Made by a program: the position numbers and the translations under genes. From the NCBI RefSeq assembly GCF_014698305.1, contig NZ_JACJST010000023.1, positions 40,827-104,826 of the forward strand: a stretch of DNA of 64,000 nt, read 5' to 3'. The DNA is from Anabaena lutea FACHB-196. GTDB lineage: Bacteria > Cyanobacteriota > Cyanobacteriia > Cyanobacteriales > Nostocaceae. Positions 9,850 through 18,987 of the stretch are shown in pieces (positions within the stretch are counted from its first letter, which is position 1; the number at the start of each line of letters is the position of its first letter). Below the pieces are notes generated by a model. The model was not told where the DNA came from, searched no databases, and saw only the letters and a list, made by a program, of their open reading frames with translations.

Positions 9850-10029
9850 TTACAAAATACCCCAAAAGTGTAGAAAGCCTTGACCAGAAATAACCTCAAC
9901 CAAGGTAGCCGCTAAAAAGCCAATCATTGCCAAGCGACCATTCCAAATTTCTGCTTGGGGAGTAAAGCCCCAACGCCAAGCGTTACGATCTTCTGGTATG
10001 GAAGTAATAGTTTTTGTTGCGTTAGTCAT
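9850..10029 (-). CDS. High-light-inducible protein (HLIP, one-helix CAB-like)
   Basis: A 59-residue protein with a single membrane helix and the chlorophyll-binding signature [12 protein letters not shown] (ExxNGRxAMxGF). HLIPs dimerise in the thylakoid membrane, bind chlorophyll and carotenoid, and protect photosystem assembly by quenching. The ATG at 10029 is chosen because GGAG lies 8 nt upstream; an in-frame GTG at 10038 would add three residues and overlap that ribosome binding site. A candidate HLR1 motif for the response regulator RpaB lies about 45-60 nt upstream. Which of the several paralogous HLIP genes this is cannot be told. Confidence 0.93.
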   Translation of the reverse strand: MTNATKTITSIPEDRNAWRWGFTPQAEIWNGRLAMIGFLAATLVEVISGQGFLHFWGIL

Positions 10030-10071
10030 GGTTCGCACTCCAAGATGGCTTTACTAAGCTTTATTGCCTTA

Positions 10072-10087
10072 TGTAAACTAATATAAC
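10072..10087 (-). promoter_or_regulatory. Candidate HLR1 (RpaB-binding) direct repeat upstream of hli
   Basis: Read on the minus strand the site is GTTATA-TT-AG-TTTACA. The published HLR1 consensus is (G/T)TTACA-WW-NN-(G/T)TTACA; only one base of the first half differs. HLR1 sites control high-light genes, including hli genes, in other cyanobacteria. Confidence 0.55.
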
Positions 10088-10254
10088 AAATATTTTCAAT
10101 AATGCAAGGTTAGTTTGTTCTCTTTGTAGAGATTTATAAACTTAAGTTGACAAATCTCCTAAATTAGCGAATCAACTCAAACTTCAAGCTGGGCAAGCAA
10201 GATACCTACCCCACAAGAGTTCGATGAAATTATGATCTGCAAATTAGATGCTTT

Positions 10255-12771
10255 TTAGCTGATCCAGACTCGCACCTCAACAACCGTGATAATTTTCTCA
10301 TCGCGGTTGATTTGCAATATCTTCTCACCTTTAGCATCTCTATCTAAAAGTGGCACTGTATCTACAGGAATTCTCACGACGCGTTCTTTATTAGTCAACA
10401 GAGCTACTTCTGTACCTGGGATGGCGCGTACCATAGCGGCTAGGTTATCAGTTTTGTTGTTAAATTTCAGCATTTGTATGCCTAAATCGCCGCGATTAGC
10501 TGCTCTTAAGTTACTTGCAGGCATTCGTTTGGCGTATCCTTCTTGAGTAACTAGCAATATCTGGTCATCTTTAGCGACAGTTACACAACCAACCATTTGC
10601 TGATTTTTTAACAGCCGGAATGCTTGTAAACCCATTGCGGCACGTCCCATTACAGGCAATTGCTCATCATTAACTGCAAACCGCAACAAGCGCCCGCCTG
10701 AACTAGCTAAAATCAGATGATCTCCTGTTCTGGTGAACTGGGTAAAAGATAATTCATCATCATCTTTCAGCTTCAAAATCGTAATTCCGCGCCGAGTGAG
10801 GTTGGCGAATTCTTCCAGAGACAGACGCTTAATTCGCCCTTGTTTGGTGAGGAGAATCATCTCAGTTGTTGCGGATGTTTCTGGCAGTACAAAGCGGCTA
10901 ACAACAGCTTCTGCATTACCTTGTGCTGTACTTGTGAGCATGGTAATGAGTGGTGTTCCTCGTGGAGAACGTCCAGTTGTAGCGGGAATTTCTCCCACTT
11001 TCACAGGGTAGACTTTACCACCACTATTGAGAATCAACAAATCTTTTTCAGTGTCAGTTGACTCGGTGTGGATAATGAAGTCGTTGTCATGCAAACCATT
11101 TTCCGCTTTCGGCTTTTTCCCTGTGGGAGAAATGCGACGGACATAACCTCGCTGGGTAAATTCTAGAACTGCTGGTTCTGGTGGTTGTTCCGATTTGGGA
11201 TTTTGGATTGTAGATTTTGGATTGTCCTGTGTTTCTATTTTTCCCTTTTCTGGTTTGATTGGGGTTTCATTGGGCGCTAAAATTTTTGTCCGTCGAGAAT
11301 CACTATATTTTCGCTTGAGACTTCGCAAATCCTTTTTCAACGCTTTCAGTAATTCCCGTCTGTCTTCCAGTAATCTCCGCAATGAGGTAATTTGCTCGTT
11401 AATTTGGTCAAATTCCTGCTGTAAATTTTGCTGTTCTAAACTGGTGAGGCGGCGTAATGGCATGGACAGAATGGCATCCGCTTGTACTTCGCTCAAATCT
11501 AGTCGGCGACAAAGGTTCAATTTGGCTGTACTACCATCAGCAGCTTGCCTTAAAATGGCAATTACATCATCTAGGTGAGACAAAGCTTTCAGTAAACCGG
11601 CGACAATCTGCACTCGGTTTTCGGCTTTACCTAACTCATAACTGTAGCGACGATTGAGAGTATGTTCTCGGAAATTCAAAAATTCCTGCAACAGTTGACG
11701 CAAGCTTAACTGTCGAGGTTGTCCATTTACTAACCCTAACAGAATCGCTCCAAAGGTAGTTTGTAAAGCAGTTTGGTGATACAAGTGTTGGAGAACTTCT
11801 TGGGGGTTGGTATCGCGTTTGAGTTCAATGACTACTCGCATCCCTTCGCGATCGCTCTCATCCCGCAAATCAGAAATGCCTAGTAAGCGTCCTTGATTGA
11901 CCAAATCTGCTACTTTTTCAATCCAACCCGCCTTATTTACCTGATAAGGTAATTCAGTAATAATAATTGCCGTCCGGCGTTTGCTGCCTCTAGTGGCAGG
12001 AATCTCCTCCAATGTCGCCACACCCCGCAACAAAATCCCACCTTTTCCTGTGGTGTATGCTTCCCGAATCCCCGTGTTACCGACAATTTCTCCCCCGGTA
12101 GGAAAATCTGGCCCCGGAATTAGCTCAAATAACTTTTCATCCGTTAAATCTGGGTTGTCAATTAAAGCAATCAACCCATCGACTATTTCCCCTAAATTAT
12201 GCGGGGGAATATTTGTCGCCATCCCCACAGCAATACCAGAACAGCCATTAAGTAGTAGGAACGGTAACTGAGCCGGTAAGACAGTTGGTTCTTGCTGAGA
12301 ATTATCGAAATTACCGCTAAATTCCACGGTTTCTTCGCCAATTTCTGTCAGCATTCCCTCATGGCCAATGGGTGCGAGGCGCGTTTCTGTGTAACGCATC
12401 GCCGCTGGTGGGTCGTTATCCACGCTACCAAAATTACCATGTCCAGCCAGTAAGGGATAGCGGCTGGAAAATTCCTGTACTAACCTCACCAAAGCATCAT
12501 AAACGGCTTGATCCCCGTGGGGATGGTACTTACCTAATACGTCTCCAACTACACGAGCGCATTTACGATAAGGTCTATCTGGTGTCAGCCCAAGTTCATG
12601 CATGGCGTACAAAATCCGTCGATGCACTGGCTTTAAGCCATCACGCACGTCTGGTAATGCCCGCCCAACTATCACACTCATGGCATATTCTAGATAAGAC
12701 CGTTGCATCTCGGTGTGCAGGGCTGTTGTGATGACCTGTCCCGTGGAGAGAAGGTTTAACTGTTTTGCCAT
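10255..12771 (-). CDS. Type IIA DNA topoisomerase subunit A (GyrA/ParC family)
   Basis: An 838-residue protein with the winged-helix/tower core at the N-terminus and a beta-pinwheel C-terminal domain. The DNA-cleaving tyrosine is Y127 in AAMRYTETR. The quinolone-resistance region reads [13 protein letters not shown], with Gln88 where E. coli GyrA has Ser83. The core ends near residue 495. A hydrophilic linker follows (about 495-530), part of which is encoded by an ATCCAAA-type intergenic repeat, and then the pinwheel starts at [12 protein letters not shown] cannot find the GyrA box (QRRGGKG-like) in blade 1, where [10 protein letters not shown] stands instead, so this may be the topoisomerase IV-like/ParC paralogue rather than canonical gyrase A. 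No gyrB or parE lies nearby. It cuts and passes DNA with an ATPase B subunit. Confidence 0.92.
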   Translation of the reverse strand: MAKQLNLLSTGQVITTALHTEMQRSYLEYAMSVIVGRALPDVRDGLKPVHRRILYAMHELGLTPDRPYRKCARVVGDVLGKYHPHGDQAVYDALVRLVQEFSSRYPLLAGHGNFGSVDNDPPAAMRYTETRLAPIGHEGMLTEIGEETVEFSGNFDNSQQEPTVLPAQLPFLLLNGCSGIAVGMATNIPPHNLGEIVDGLIALIDNPDLTDEKLFELIPGPDFPTGGEIVGNTGIREAYTTGKGGILLRGVATLEEIPATRGSKRRTAIIITELPYQVNKAGWIEKVADLVNQGRLLGISDLRDESDREGMRVVIELKRDTNPQEVLQHLYHQTALQTTFGAILLGLVNGQPRQLSLRQLLQEFLNFREHTLNRRYSYELGKAENRVQIVAGLLKALSHLDDVIAILRQAADGSTAKLNLCRRLDLSEVQADAILSMPLRRLTSLEQQNLQQEFDQINEQITSLRRLLEDRRELLKALKKDLRSLKRKYSDSRRTKILAPNETPIKPEKGKIETQDNPKSTIQNPKSEQPPEPAVLEFTQRGYVRRISPTGKKPKAENGLHDNDFIIHTESTDTEKDLLILNSGGKVYPVKVGEIPATTGRSPRGTPLITMLTSTAQGNAEAVVSRFVLPETSATTEMILLTKQGRIKRLSLEEFANLTRRGITILKLKDDDELSFTQFTRTGDHLILASSGGRLLRFAVNDEQLPVMGRAAMGLQAFRLLKNQQMVGCVTVAKDDQILLVTQEGYAKRMPASNLRAANRGDLGIQMLKFNNKTDNLAAMVRAIPGTEVALLTNKERVVRIPVDTVPLLDRDAKGEKILQINRDEKIITVVEVRVWIS
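11193..11226 (-). repeat. ATCCAAA-type repeat inserted inside the topoisomerase gene
   Basis: On the minus strand this reads as AATCCAAAATC-like units, the same heptamer family seen intergenically at 13031-13056 and 45936-45980. In frame it encodes the [12 protein letters not shown] linker of the topoisomerase (around residues 515-526), so an intergenic-type repeat has become coding sequence. Confidence 0.65.
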
Positions 12772-13096
12772 GAGCTTTTTCCCTGAATTTTAACTACACA
12801 AAAGTCGGTGGAACTTAACACTATAGAAACCACAGCATAACGGATTAAATGGTATTGATAATAAAATCTTGATCCTCATAGGATAAAAAACAGTAGTATT
12901 ATCCTTGATATTGGGGATACAAATTGATTACTAAATAAGGCAGCAGAGATTATTTGCTGCTTAGGTCTTATACCAGATTGGGAGAGGTTGTCTTGTTTCA
13001 TCGCGATGAAACACTCTAACTATCCATGTTCCCAATCCAAAATCCAAAATCCAAAATTGCTTTTAATCCTCCTTCACCCTTATAGATTAAATTCTC
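12772..13096. other. Divergent intergenic region with ATCCAAA heptamers
   Basis: Contains three tandem ATCCAAA units at about 13034-13056, a short tandem repeat of the kind known from filamentous cyanobacteria. The rest is AT-rich spacer presumably holding the promoters of the topoisomerase gene and the receiver gene. Confidence 0.55.
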
Positions 13097-13501
13097 ATGA
13101 AAACTGTTTTGATTGTCGAAGATGATCTGATTAATGCTCGTGTTTTTTCCAAAATTTTGACCAAGCGTGGTGGCTTGGGTGTGAAACATACGGAAAATGT
13201 GGAAGAGGTGATCAAAATTGCCCAAGCTGGGGAAGCTGACCTGATTTTAATGGATGTTTCTCTATCTCGCAGTGTTTACGAAGGTAAGTCTGTTGATGGT
13301 ATCAAAATTACACAAATGTTAAAATCTGATCCGCAAACAGCAAACTTACCTATTATTTTGGTGACAGCACACGCTATGGAAGGCGATCGTGAGAACTTTC
13401 TCAAGCAAAGTGGTGCGGATGGCTACATCTCTAAACCCGTTGTTGACCATCAACAATTTGTTGACCAGATTGTGGCACTTCTACCTACACAAGATTCTTG
13501 A
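13097..13501 (+). CDS. Single-domain response regulator (CheY-like receiver)
   Basis: 134 residues forming one receiver domain: acidic pocket VEDD (8-10), phospho-acceptor Asp53 in LILMDVS, Thr in LVTAH, and Lys in SKPV. A short acidic-lysine insertion (SRSVYEGKSVDG) follows the phosphorylation site, in the alpha3 region. There is no output domain, so it acts by protein contact, as in phosphorelays or DivK-like control. No kinase gene adjoins it; the partner is unknown. Confidence 0.9.
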   Translation: MKTVLIVEDDLINARVFSKILTKRGGLGVKHTENVEEVIKIAQAGEADLILMDVSLSRSVYEGKSVDGIKITQMLKSDPQTANLPIILVTAHAMEGDRENFLKQSGADGYISKPVVDHQQFVDQIVALLPTQDS

Positions 13502-13660
13502 AAACTGCCAGCTGATGTCAGAAGAACACATCCATAAATATTTTGGATGACTTCTGTTCTTTCTTAGTTTATATGTACTACAGATTGGTAAAGTTAGGCA
13601 AGTATTAATAGGTAACGGGTAATAGCAACACTAATTACCAATTACCAATTAATCAACTTA

Positions 13661-14545
13661 CTACTGTGTAGGCTGTTGTGTGGGTTGCGGGGTGTCTTGC
13701 AGCGTTCCTAGACTTGCTTGAATGCGGGGTAATTCTAAGAATTTTTTCGTATCAGACAGTAGGCGTTCACCCCAAAGGTTTTGCTTGAGGAAATCCAAAT
13801 CAGCATAACGTTGATCTATACGGAGTGCTGCTTCCCCCATTGCTAATCCTTGTTGACTGTCACCCTTGGTATACAACGCTACAGCTAAAGCCAATAAAGG
13901 TTCGGCGGCTTGCTTATCAATAGCTACTGCCTGTTGCCATTGTTTAATTGCACCTTGAACATCGCCTTGTTCGTATTTGATTAAGCCAATGTTGTTAATT
14001 GCTGGCCAGAATTTTTTATCTTGAGAGACAGCTTGATTAAATTGAGCGATCGCATCGGGCAAGCGACCTAACATATAGTAAGCATTACCCAAATCAAATA
14101 AACCCTCTGAGTCATTAGGTTTTAACTGCAACCCGTTTTGGTAATGGGTAGCAGATGCTTGATAATTTTGTTTCTGAAAATTAGCTGAACCCAAAGCAAA
14201 GAGAATATCAGCATTTTTGGGATTAAGCGTTTGGGCTTTTTGTAAAGCTGCGATCGCAGTATCATACTCTTTCATTTGCAAATGCAAACCACCCAAGAGT
14301 AACCATACCTTATCATTTTCAGGAGCCAATTGAGTAGCCAGCCGCGCACGTGGCAAAGCCAAATCAATTTGCTGAAACTGTGCTAATTGAGCCGCTTCTT
14401 GAGCCAAGCTCAACCCCTGCTTCTCCAACTTGGCTGTATCAAGTTGCAGTGTATGAGGTATCAATGCCTGTGCGTGGACAGTTTTGGGAATATTCCACAA
14501 ACTACAGACAACCAGAAGAGAAATCAAACCAAGGTGTTTTGGCAC
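13661..14545 (-). CDS. Secreted tetratricopeptide repeat protein
   Basis: Begins with a Sec-type signal (PKHLGLISLLVVCSLW...VHA) and continues with at least five TPR units, recognisable as W/Y-LG-...-A...P motifs (WLLLGGLHLQMKEYDTA, ILFALGSANFQKQNYQA, GLFDLGNAYYMLGRLPDA, AINNIGLIKYEQGDVQGA, PLLALAVALYTKGDSQQG). The GTG at 14545 is preferred because AGAGG lies upstream and the signal then starts directly; a TTG seven codons earlier extends the frame. It is probably periplasmic and a scaffold for protein contacts. Single-gene unit, tail rich in Gln/Pro/Thr. Confidence 0.82.
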   Translation of the reverse strand: MPKHLGLISLLVVCSLWNIPKTVHAQALIPHTLQLDTAKLEKQGLSLAQEAAQLAQFQQIDLALPRARLATQLAPENDKVWLLLGGLHLQMKEYDTAIAALQKAQTLNPKNADILFALGSANFQKQNYQASATHYQNGLQLKPNDSEGLFDLGNAYYMLGRLPDAIAQFNQAVSQDKKFWPAINNIGLIKYEQGDVQGAIKQWQQAVAIDKQAAEPLLALAVALYTKGDSQQGLAMGEAALRIDQRYADLDFLKQNLWGERLLSDTKKFLELPRIQASLGTLQDTPQPTQQPTQ

Positions 14546-15149
14546 ACTACCGCCTCTAAACCACAAATCAAAGAATCTTTCAGATAGCTTAGACGATCTC
14601 CGCTCCAGAAAAAAGGTAAATTTTACCGAAACCGTTCTGAGTGCTGAGTGCTGAGTTTAGTCTCATAACTTACAACTAGTTCTTCAGAAATTTTTTGGTG
14701 ACTTTGGTCATACATAAGTTTACAGTTACTAGTGACTTTGGTCATGCTTGAGATATGGGGTAATTGTTCGATAATTGCTTACATAGATTTATACGAAGAG
14801 GCTGCATAACATTAAAATAATTCGTAAGAGCGGCGATCGCAGATGATGCCAACTTAATTACAAAAAAAGGGAACAGGGAAGAGGGAACTCTTAACAGGGA
14901 ATAGAAAGTGTCTTATTTCCTAAAGCTTGAGTTCTGAGTTTAAAGCTCAGTCAGAAAAGAAAATTTGTTGAAAACGTAGCCCGAACAACAAAACGTCCAA
15001 GTTTTCAATCTCACTCTCTTAAGGGTGGGTTTCACTGTTCCCTCTTCCCTCTGAATGTGCTGTAGGGGTTTTAGACATTTTAAATGGGCAGATTATTGTT
15101 ACGCCTTTTTGTACTAGATCCGCATCCGTTGTATATACACAAATTTTAT
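14546..15149. other. Divergent intergenic region before the first exporter
   Basis: No gene seen. Holds the direct repeat of a TGAC-N4-GTCA dyad (listed separately) and purine-rich GGGAACAGGGAAGAGGG and complementary CCCTCTTCCCTC low-complexity tracts. Confidence 0.5.
14698..14745. promoter_or_regulatory. Direct repeat of a TGAC-N4-GTCA dyad, possible operator
   Basis: GTGACTTTGGTCAT occurs at 14698-14711 and again identically at 14732-14745, 34 bp apart (near three helical turns). Each copy contains TGAC-N4-GTCA dyad symmetry, the appearance of a two-site operator for a dimeric regulator. It lies between the TPR gene and the exporter operon. Confidence 0.45.
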
Positions 15150-16709
15150 ATGGCAATTGATACATCAAATCCTGTAGATTCATCTTTATCGGTTCCAAAA
15201 GTAAACAAAAAAAAAGGCAGAAATCATTGGCTGCCTTGGCTAATCGTCCTTGGGCTAATAGGTGGAATTGGCTACGTAGTTTATCTTCAGTTCATGGTTC
15301 TTCCCAGTCAACAAGCACAACGTCGTGTTGTCACCCGGCCAGTAGAAAGACAGAGCTTATCAATCACAGTTGCTGCCAATGGAACCGTTAAGCCTGAGAG
15401 ATCAATCAACCTCAGCCCTAAAAATTCAGGCATCCTCAAACAACTGCTCGTCAAAGAAGGCGATATAGTCCAACAAGGACAGATTGTAGCTTACATGGAT
15501 GATTCCAACCTGCAAGGGCAACTCACCTCTGCCAGAGGGCAAATAGCTCAAGCTGAGGCGAATCTACAAAAGTTGATTGCAGGTAATCGTCCCCAAGATA
15601 TTGCTCAATCACAGGCACAACTGGACGAGGCTTTGGCAAATTTGCGAAAAATAGAAGCAGGTAATCGTTCCCAAGATATTGGCCAAGCAGAGGCACGCTT
15701 AAAAAGCGCTCAAGCTAATTTCAGTAAAGCAGAAGATGATTTCCGCCGAAATCAACAACTTTTCAATTCAGGAGGAATTTCCCTCCAAACCGTTAACCAA
15801 AAACTAGCAGATCGTGATAGTGCCCAGGCTCAGGTGAATGAAGCCCAGCAAGCACTAGCATTACAAAAAGCAGGTTCACGTCCAGAAGATATTCAACAAG
15901 CACGGGCTGTAGTTCAACAGAGACAGCAATCTTTATCACTCCTCAAAGCAGGGACGCGCCGAGAAGACATTGACCAAGCACAAGCACAGATGATGTCTGC
16001 TCGTGGCTCCCTACAAAACGTTCAAGCCCAAATTAATGACACCATAATTCGCGCTCCCTTTGACGGTGTAGTGACGAAAAAGTACGCTGATCCTGGCGCT
16101 TTCGTTACTCCCACAACTGCCAGTAGTGCAGTATCTTCTGCTACCTCTTCTTCTATCTTGTCTCTAGCTTCCACAAATGAAGTTGTATCCAATTTAGCCG
16201 AAACTAATATTTCTAAAATCCGTCTTGGTCAAGAAGTCACAATCAAGGCAGATGCCTACCCAGGAAAAACCTTTATAGGTAAAGTCAGTCAAATTGCAGC
16301 CCAAGCCATAGTTGAGCAAAATGTTACCAGTTTTGAAGTCAGAGTAGCACTCTCAGATCCTGAAAGGCTACTGCGTTCGGGTATGAATGTGGCAGCTGAC
16401 TTTCAAGTTGGTAAATTGGAAAATGTCCTAGTAGTGCCAACAGCTTCAGTAGTGCGCCGAGAACGTACCACAGGTGTGTATGTAGCGGGCGCGGATGGCA
16501 AACCTGTTTTCACGCGTATTGAGACTGGCGTGACTGTGAATAATTTTACTGAAGTTAAGTCTGGATTGACAGGAGACGAGAGGGTACTGCTCAGTTTTCC
16601 ACCAGGATCACGCCCCCAATCAACACCACGAGGAGGCGTTTTCCCTGGTTTAGGAGGAGGAGGTGGCGGTGGTGGCCGTGGAGGAGGAGGTCGTCGCGGT
16701 GGTTCTTAG
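15150..16709 (+). CDS. HlyD/MacA-family periplasmic adaptor of exporter 1
   Basis: A membrane-fusion (adaptor) protein of about 519 residues. After a short cytosolic lysine-rich segment comes one membrane anchor (WLPWLIVLGLIGGIGYVVYL), then the split lipoyl domain (GILKQLLVKEGDIVQQGQ ... DTIIRAPFDGVVTKKYADPG) flanking a long Gln/Ala-rich coiled-coil hairpin with repeated AGNRxQDIxQ units, then the beta-barrel and membrane-proximal domains. The C-terminus is glycine/arginine-rich. It bridges the inner-membrane ABC permease and TolC. Start at 15150 (MAIDTSNP) fits the family; the frame opens earlier, at 15084, with residues that look non-conserved. First gene of a four-gene exporter unit. Confidence 0.9.
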   Translation: MAIDTSNPVDSSLSVPKVNKKKGRNHWLPWLIVLGLIGGIGYVVYLQFMVLPSQQAQRRVVTRPVERQSLSITVAANGTVKPERSINLSPKNSGILKQLLVKEGDIVQQGQIVAYMDDSNLQGQLTSARGQIAQAEANLQKLIAGNRPQDIAQSQAQLDEALANLRKIEAGNRSQDIGQAEARLKSAQANFSKAEDDFRRNQQLFNSGGISLQTVNQKLADRDSAQAQVNEAQQALALQKAGSRPEDIQQARAVVQQRQQSLSLLKAGTRREDIDQAQAQMMSARGSLQNVQAQINDTIIRAPFDGVVTKKYADPGAFVTPTTASSAVSSATSSSILSLASTNEVVSNLAETNISKIRLGQEVTIKADAYPGKTFIGKVSQIAAQAIVEQNVTSFEVRVALSDPERLLRSGMNVAADFQVGKLENVLVVPTASVVRRERTTGVYVAGADGKPVFTRIETGVTVNNFTEVKSGLTGDERVLLSFPPGSRPQSTPRGGVFPGLGGGGGGGGRGGGGRRGGS

Positions 16710-16756
16710 TAGTTAGCAGTTAATCTCTAAAAACCCCACTCCTGCTGGATAGTTTT

Positions 16757-16822
16757 TCAACTCATCACTCGATACTCACTACTCAATACTCGGTACTCAA
16801 TACTTGGTACTCGGTACTCGAT
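16757..16822. repeat. Short tandem repeats of ACTCGGTACTCAAT type
   Basis: Degenerate tandem units (ACTCACTACTCAATACTCGGTACTC and variants) fill the gap between adaptor and permease. The complementary orientation of the same repeat (GTATTGAGTACCGAGTAGTGAG) occurs at 20341-20385 after tolC, so an inverted pair of repeat tracts brackets the permease, ATPase and TolC genes. Confidence 0.7.
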
Positions 16823-16823
16823 T

Positions 16824-18101
16824 ATGGCTAAAGCTTATTACGCGAATAAAGCTAAGAACACCCGCACAGTGCCATTATTAGAAATATTTTTAATGGCGGT
16901 AGAGACACTGTGGAGTAATAAATTACGCACAGGTCTAACGATGCTAGGGGTAATTATTGGCATTTCTTCAGTTATTGCTATTACTTCTATCGGTCAGGGG
17001 GTGCAAAAGGGTGTTGAGCAACAGATTCAAGCCTTGGGTACGGATGTGCTACAAATCTTGGCTGGTGCGGCCAGAAGCGGTAATATTCGCCAAGGAGTAG
17101 GTTCTAGTAGCACCTTGACGTGGGAAGATGCGAAAGCGATCGCTACCCAAGCACCATCAGCCCAACTGGTATCTGCTTATCTACAGCGGAATATACAAGT
17201 TGTTTATGAGGGACAGAATACCTCAACAACAGTTATAGGTACGGATTTAAACTACCCAGAAGTCAGAAATACCCGCCCTCAGCAAGGGAGATATTTTACC
17301 CAAGAAGAACTAGATAATGCTTCACAGCTTGCCATTATTGGTCCTACAGTCCAAAGAACACTGTTTACTCAAAGTAATAATGTCATCGGTGAAAGAATTC
17401 GGATTCAAGGAGAGGCTTATGAAGTGATTGGCGTGATGGAGCCTAAAGGTTCTCAAGGTCCAACAGACCGAGATGACCAAATTTTCATTCCTCTGACTAG
17501 TATGTCAAAAAGACTAGTTGGGAACAATGCTTTAGTCGGCGTTTCTGTCAATGGAATTTTAGTCAAATCTGCTAATCAAGAACAGTTAGAAGCTGCACAA
17601 TTTCAAGTTACCAATCTCTTACGCCTGCGTCATAATATCTATCCACCTCAACCTGATGATTTTCGACTCACCAACCAAGCAGATATTGTTAACACATTCA
17701 CCGGTGTTGTGGGTTTATTTACAGTGATGATAGTAGCAATTGCTGGAATTTCTTTGGTTGTTGGCGGAATTGGTATTGCCAATATTATGTTAGTTTCTGT
17801 TGTGGAACGAACGCGAGAAATTGGCATTAGAAAAGCTGTAGGTGCAACTAATTCAGCCATCCTCAATCAATTCTTAGCCGAAGCAATCGTGATTTCTATT
17901 GCTGGTGGAACTATTGGCATTGTAGGTGGAATTGTGATTGCTTTTGCAGCAGCAACTAGTTTTAAATTTCCCTTTATAATTTCTTTTTTATCAATCATTG
18001 TCGGATTTGGACTCTCACTGAGCGTTGGCTTAGTTGCTGGAGTAATTCCCGCAAGAAACGCCGCCAAATTAGATCCCATTAATGCCCTAAGAAGCGATTA
18101 A
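16824..18101 (+). CDS. MacB-like ABC transporter permease of exporter 1
   Basis: 425 residues with the FtsX/MacB layout: a first membrane helix after ETLWSNKLRTGLTMLGVIIGISSVIAI, a large periplasmic MacB-type domain (about 75-290), then three C-terminal helices with the conserved GGIGIANIMLVSVVERTREIGIRKAVGA segment and the terminal ARNAAKLDPINALRSD. In E. coli MacB the ATPase and permease are fused; here they are separate, as in many cyanobacteria and Gram-positives. It transmits ATPase motion to the periplasm rather than forming a simple channel. Followed after 100 bp by its ATPase gene. Confidence 0.93.
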   Translation: MAKAYYANKAKNTRTVPLLEIFLMAVETLWSNKLRTGLTMLGVIIGISSVIAITSIGQGVQKGVEQQIQALGTDVLQILAGAARSGNIRQGVGSSSTLTWEDAKAIATQAPSAQLVSAYLQRNIQVVYEGQNTSTTVIGTDLNYPEVRNTRPQQGRYFTQEELDNASQLAIIGPTVQRTLFTQSNNVIGERIRIQGEAYEVIGVMEPKGSQGPTDRDDQIFIPLTSMSKRLVGNNALVGVSVNGILVKSANQEQLEAAQFQVTNLLRLRHNIYPPQPDDFRLTNQADIVNTFTGVVGLFTVMIVAIAGISLVVGGIGIANIMLVSVVERTREIGIRKAVGATNSAILNQFLAEAIVISIAGGTIGIVGGIVIAFAAATSFKFPFIISFLSIIVGFGLSLSVGLVAGVIPARNAAKLDPINALRSD

Positions 18102-18203
18102 ATAAAGATTCGGCGTTGCTAAGTGAAAATATTTATTTCACGCAGAGACGCAGAGGCTCAGAGAGGAATATTTTGAGAGATATAATTTTTAATTACTACT
18201 ATT

Positions 18204-18875
18204 ATGACAACAATGATTTGGCTGGAATCCATTACCAAAACCTACCATTTAGGAGAAGTCGATGTTCCCATACTTAAAGGAATTGAACTCTCAATTGAAG
18301 AAGGAGAATATGTATCGATTATGGGTGCATCCGGTTCGGGTAAATCTACCCTGATGAATATTTTAGGATGTTTAGATCGTCCGACGGGAGGAAACTATAT
18401 TTTTGAAGGTAGAAATCTAACTACTTTTGATGATGATGAATTGGCTTATATTCGCAATCAAAGAATAGGTTTTGTTTTCCAACAATTTAACCTTTTGGCA
18501 CGTTCAACAGCTTTAGAAAACGTGATGTTACCGATGGTTTACGCCAATTTACCCAAGCAAAAACGCCGCCAAAGGGCTTTGGCTGCCCTAGAAAAGGTGG
18601 GATTGGGCGATCGCATTGCTAACCGTCCTAGTCAACTCTCAGGGGGTCAACAACAACGAGTTGCGATCGCACGGGCTTTGGTTAACAAACCTGCTTTAGT
18701 TCTAGCAGATGAACCCACAGGAGCTTTAGATACTGAGACTTCCTACGAAGTGATGAATTTGCTCACAGAACTTAATCAGCAAGGCATCACAATTGTGATT
18801 GTTACTCACGAACCAGATATCGCTGCTCAAACGCAAAGAATCATCCGAGTTCAAGATGGTTTAATAGTTAATTAA
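18204..18875 (+). CDS. MacB/LolD-like ABC transporter ATPase of exporter 1
   Basis: 223 residues with Walker A GASGSGKST, Q-loop FVFQQFNLL, ABC signature LSGGQQQRVAIARAL, Walker B LVLADEPTGALD and the switch His in IVTHEPD. These match the LolD/MacB/FtsE group that pairs with FtsX-fold permeases. It powers export with the permease encoded just upstream. The preceding 100-bp gap includes a CGCAGAGACGCAGAGGC low-complexity tract common in cyanobacterial spacers. Confidence 0.94.
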   Translation: MTTMIWLESITKTYHLGEVDVPILKGIELSIEEGEYVSIMGASGSGKSTLMNILGCLDRPTGGNYIFEGRNLTTFDDDELAYIRNQRIGFVFQQFNLLARSTALENVMLPMVYANLPKQKRRQRALAALEKVGLGDRIANRPSQLSGGQQQRVAIARALVNKPALVLADEPTGALDTETSYEVMNLLTELNQQGITIVIVTHEPDIAAQTQRIIRVQDGLIVN

Positions 18876-18987
18876 TATTGGAATAATATTTATGTAAAAT
18901 AGACAAATTTCTCTTGATTTTCTCTGTGTCATCTGCGCCTCTGCGGTTCGTTTTCAAAAATAGCTGTTATTACTAAGTGTGAAAATT

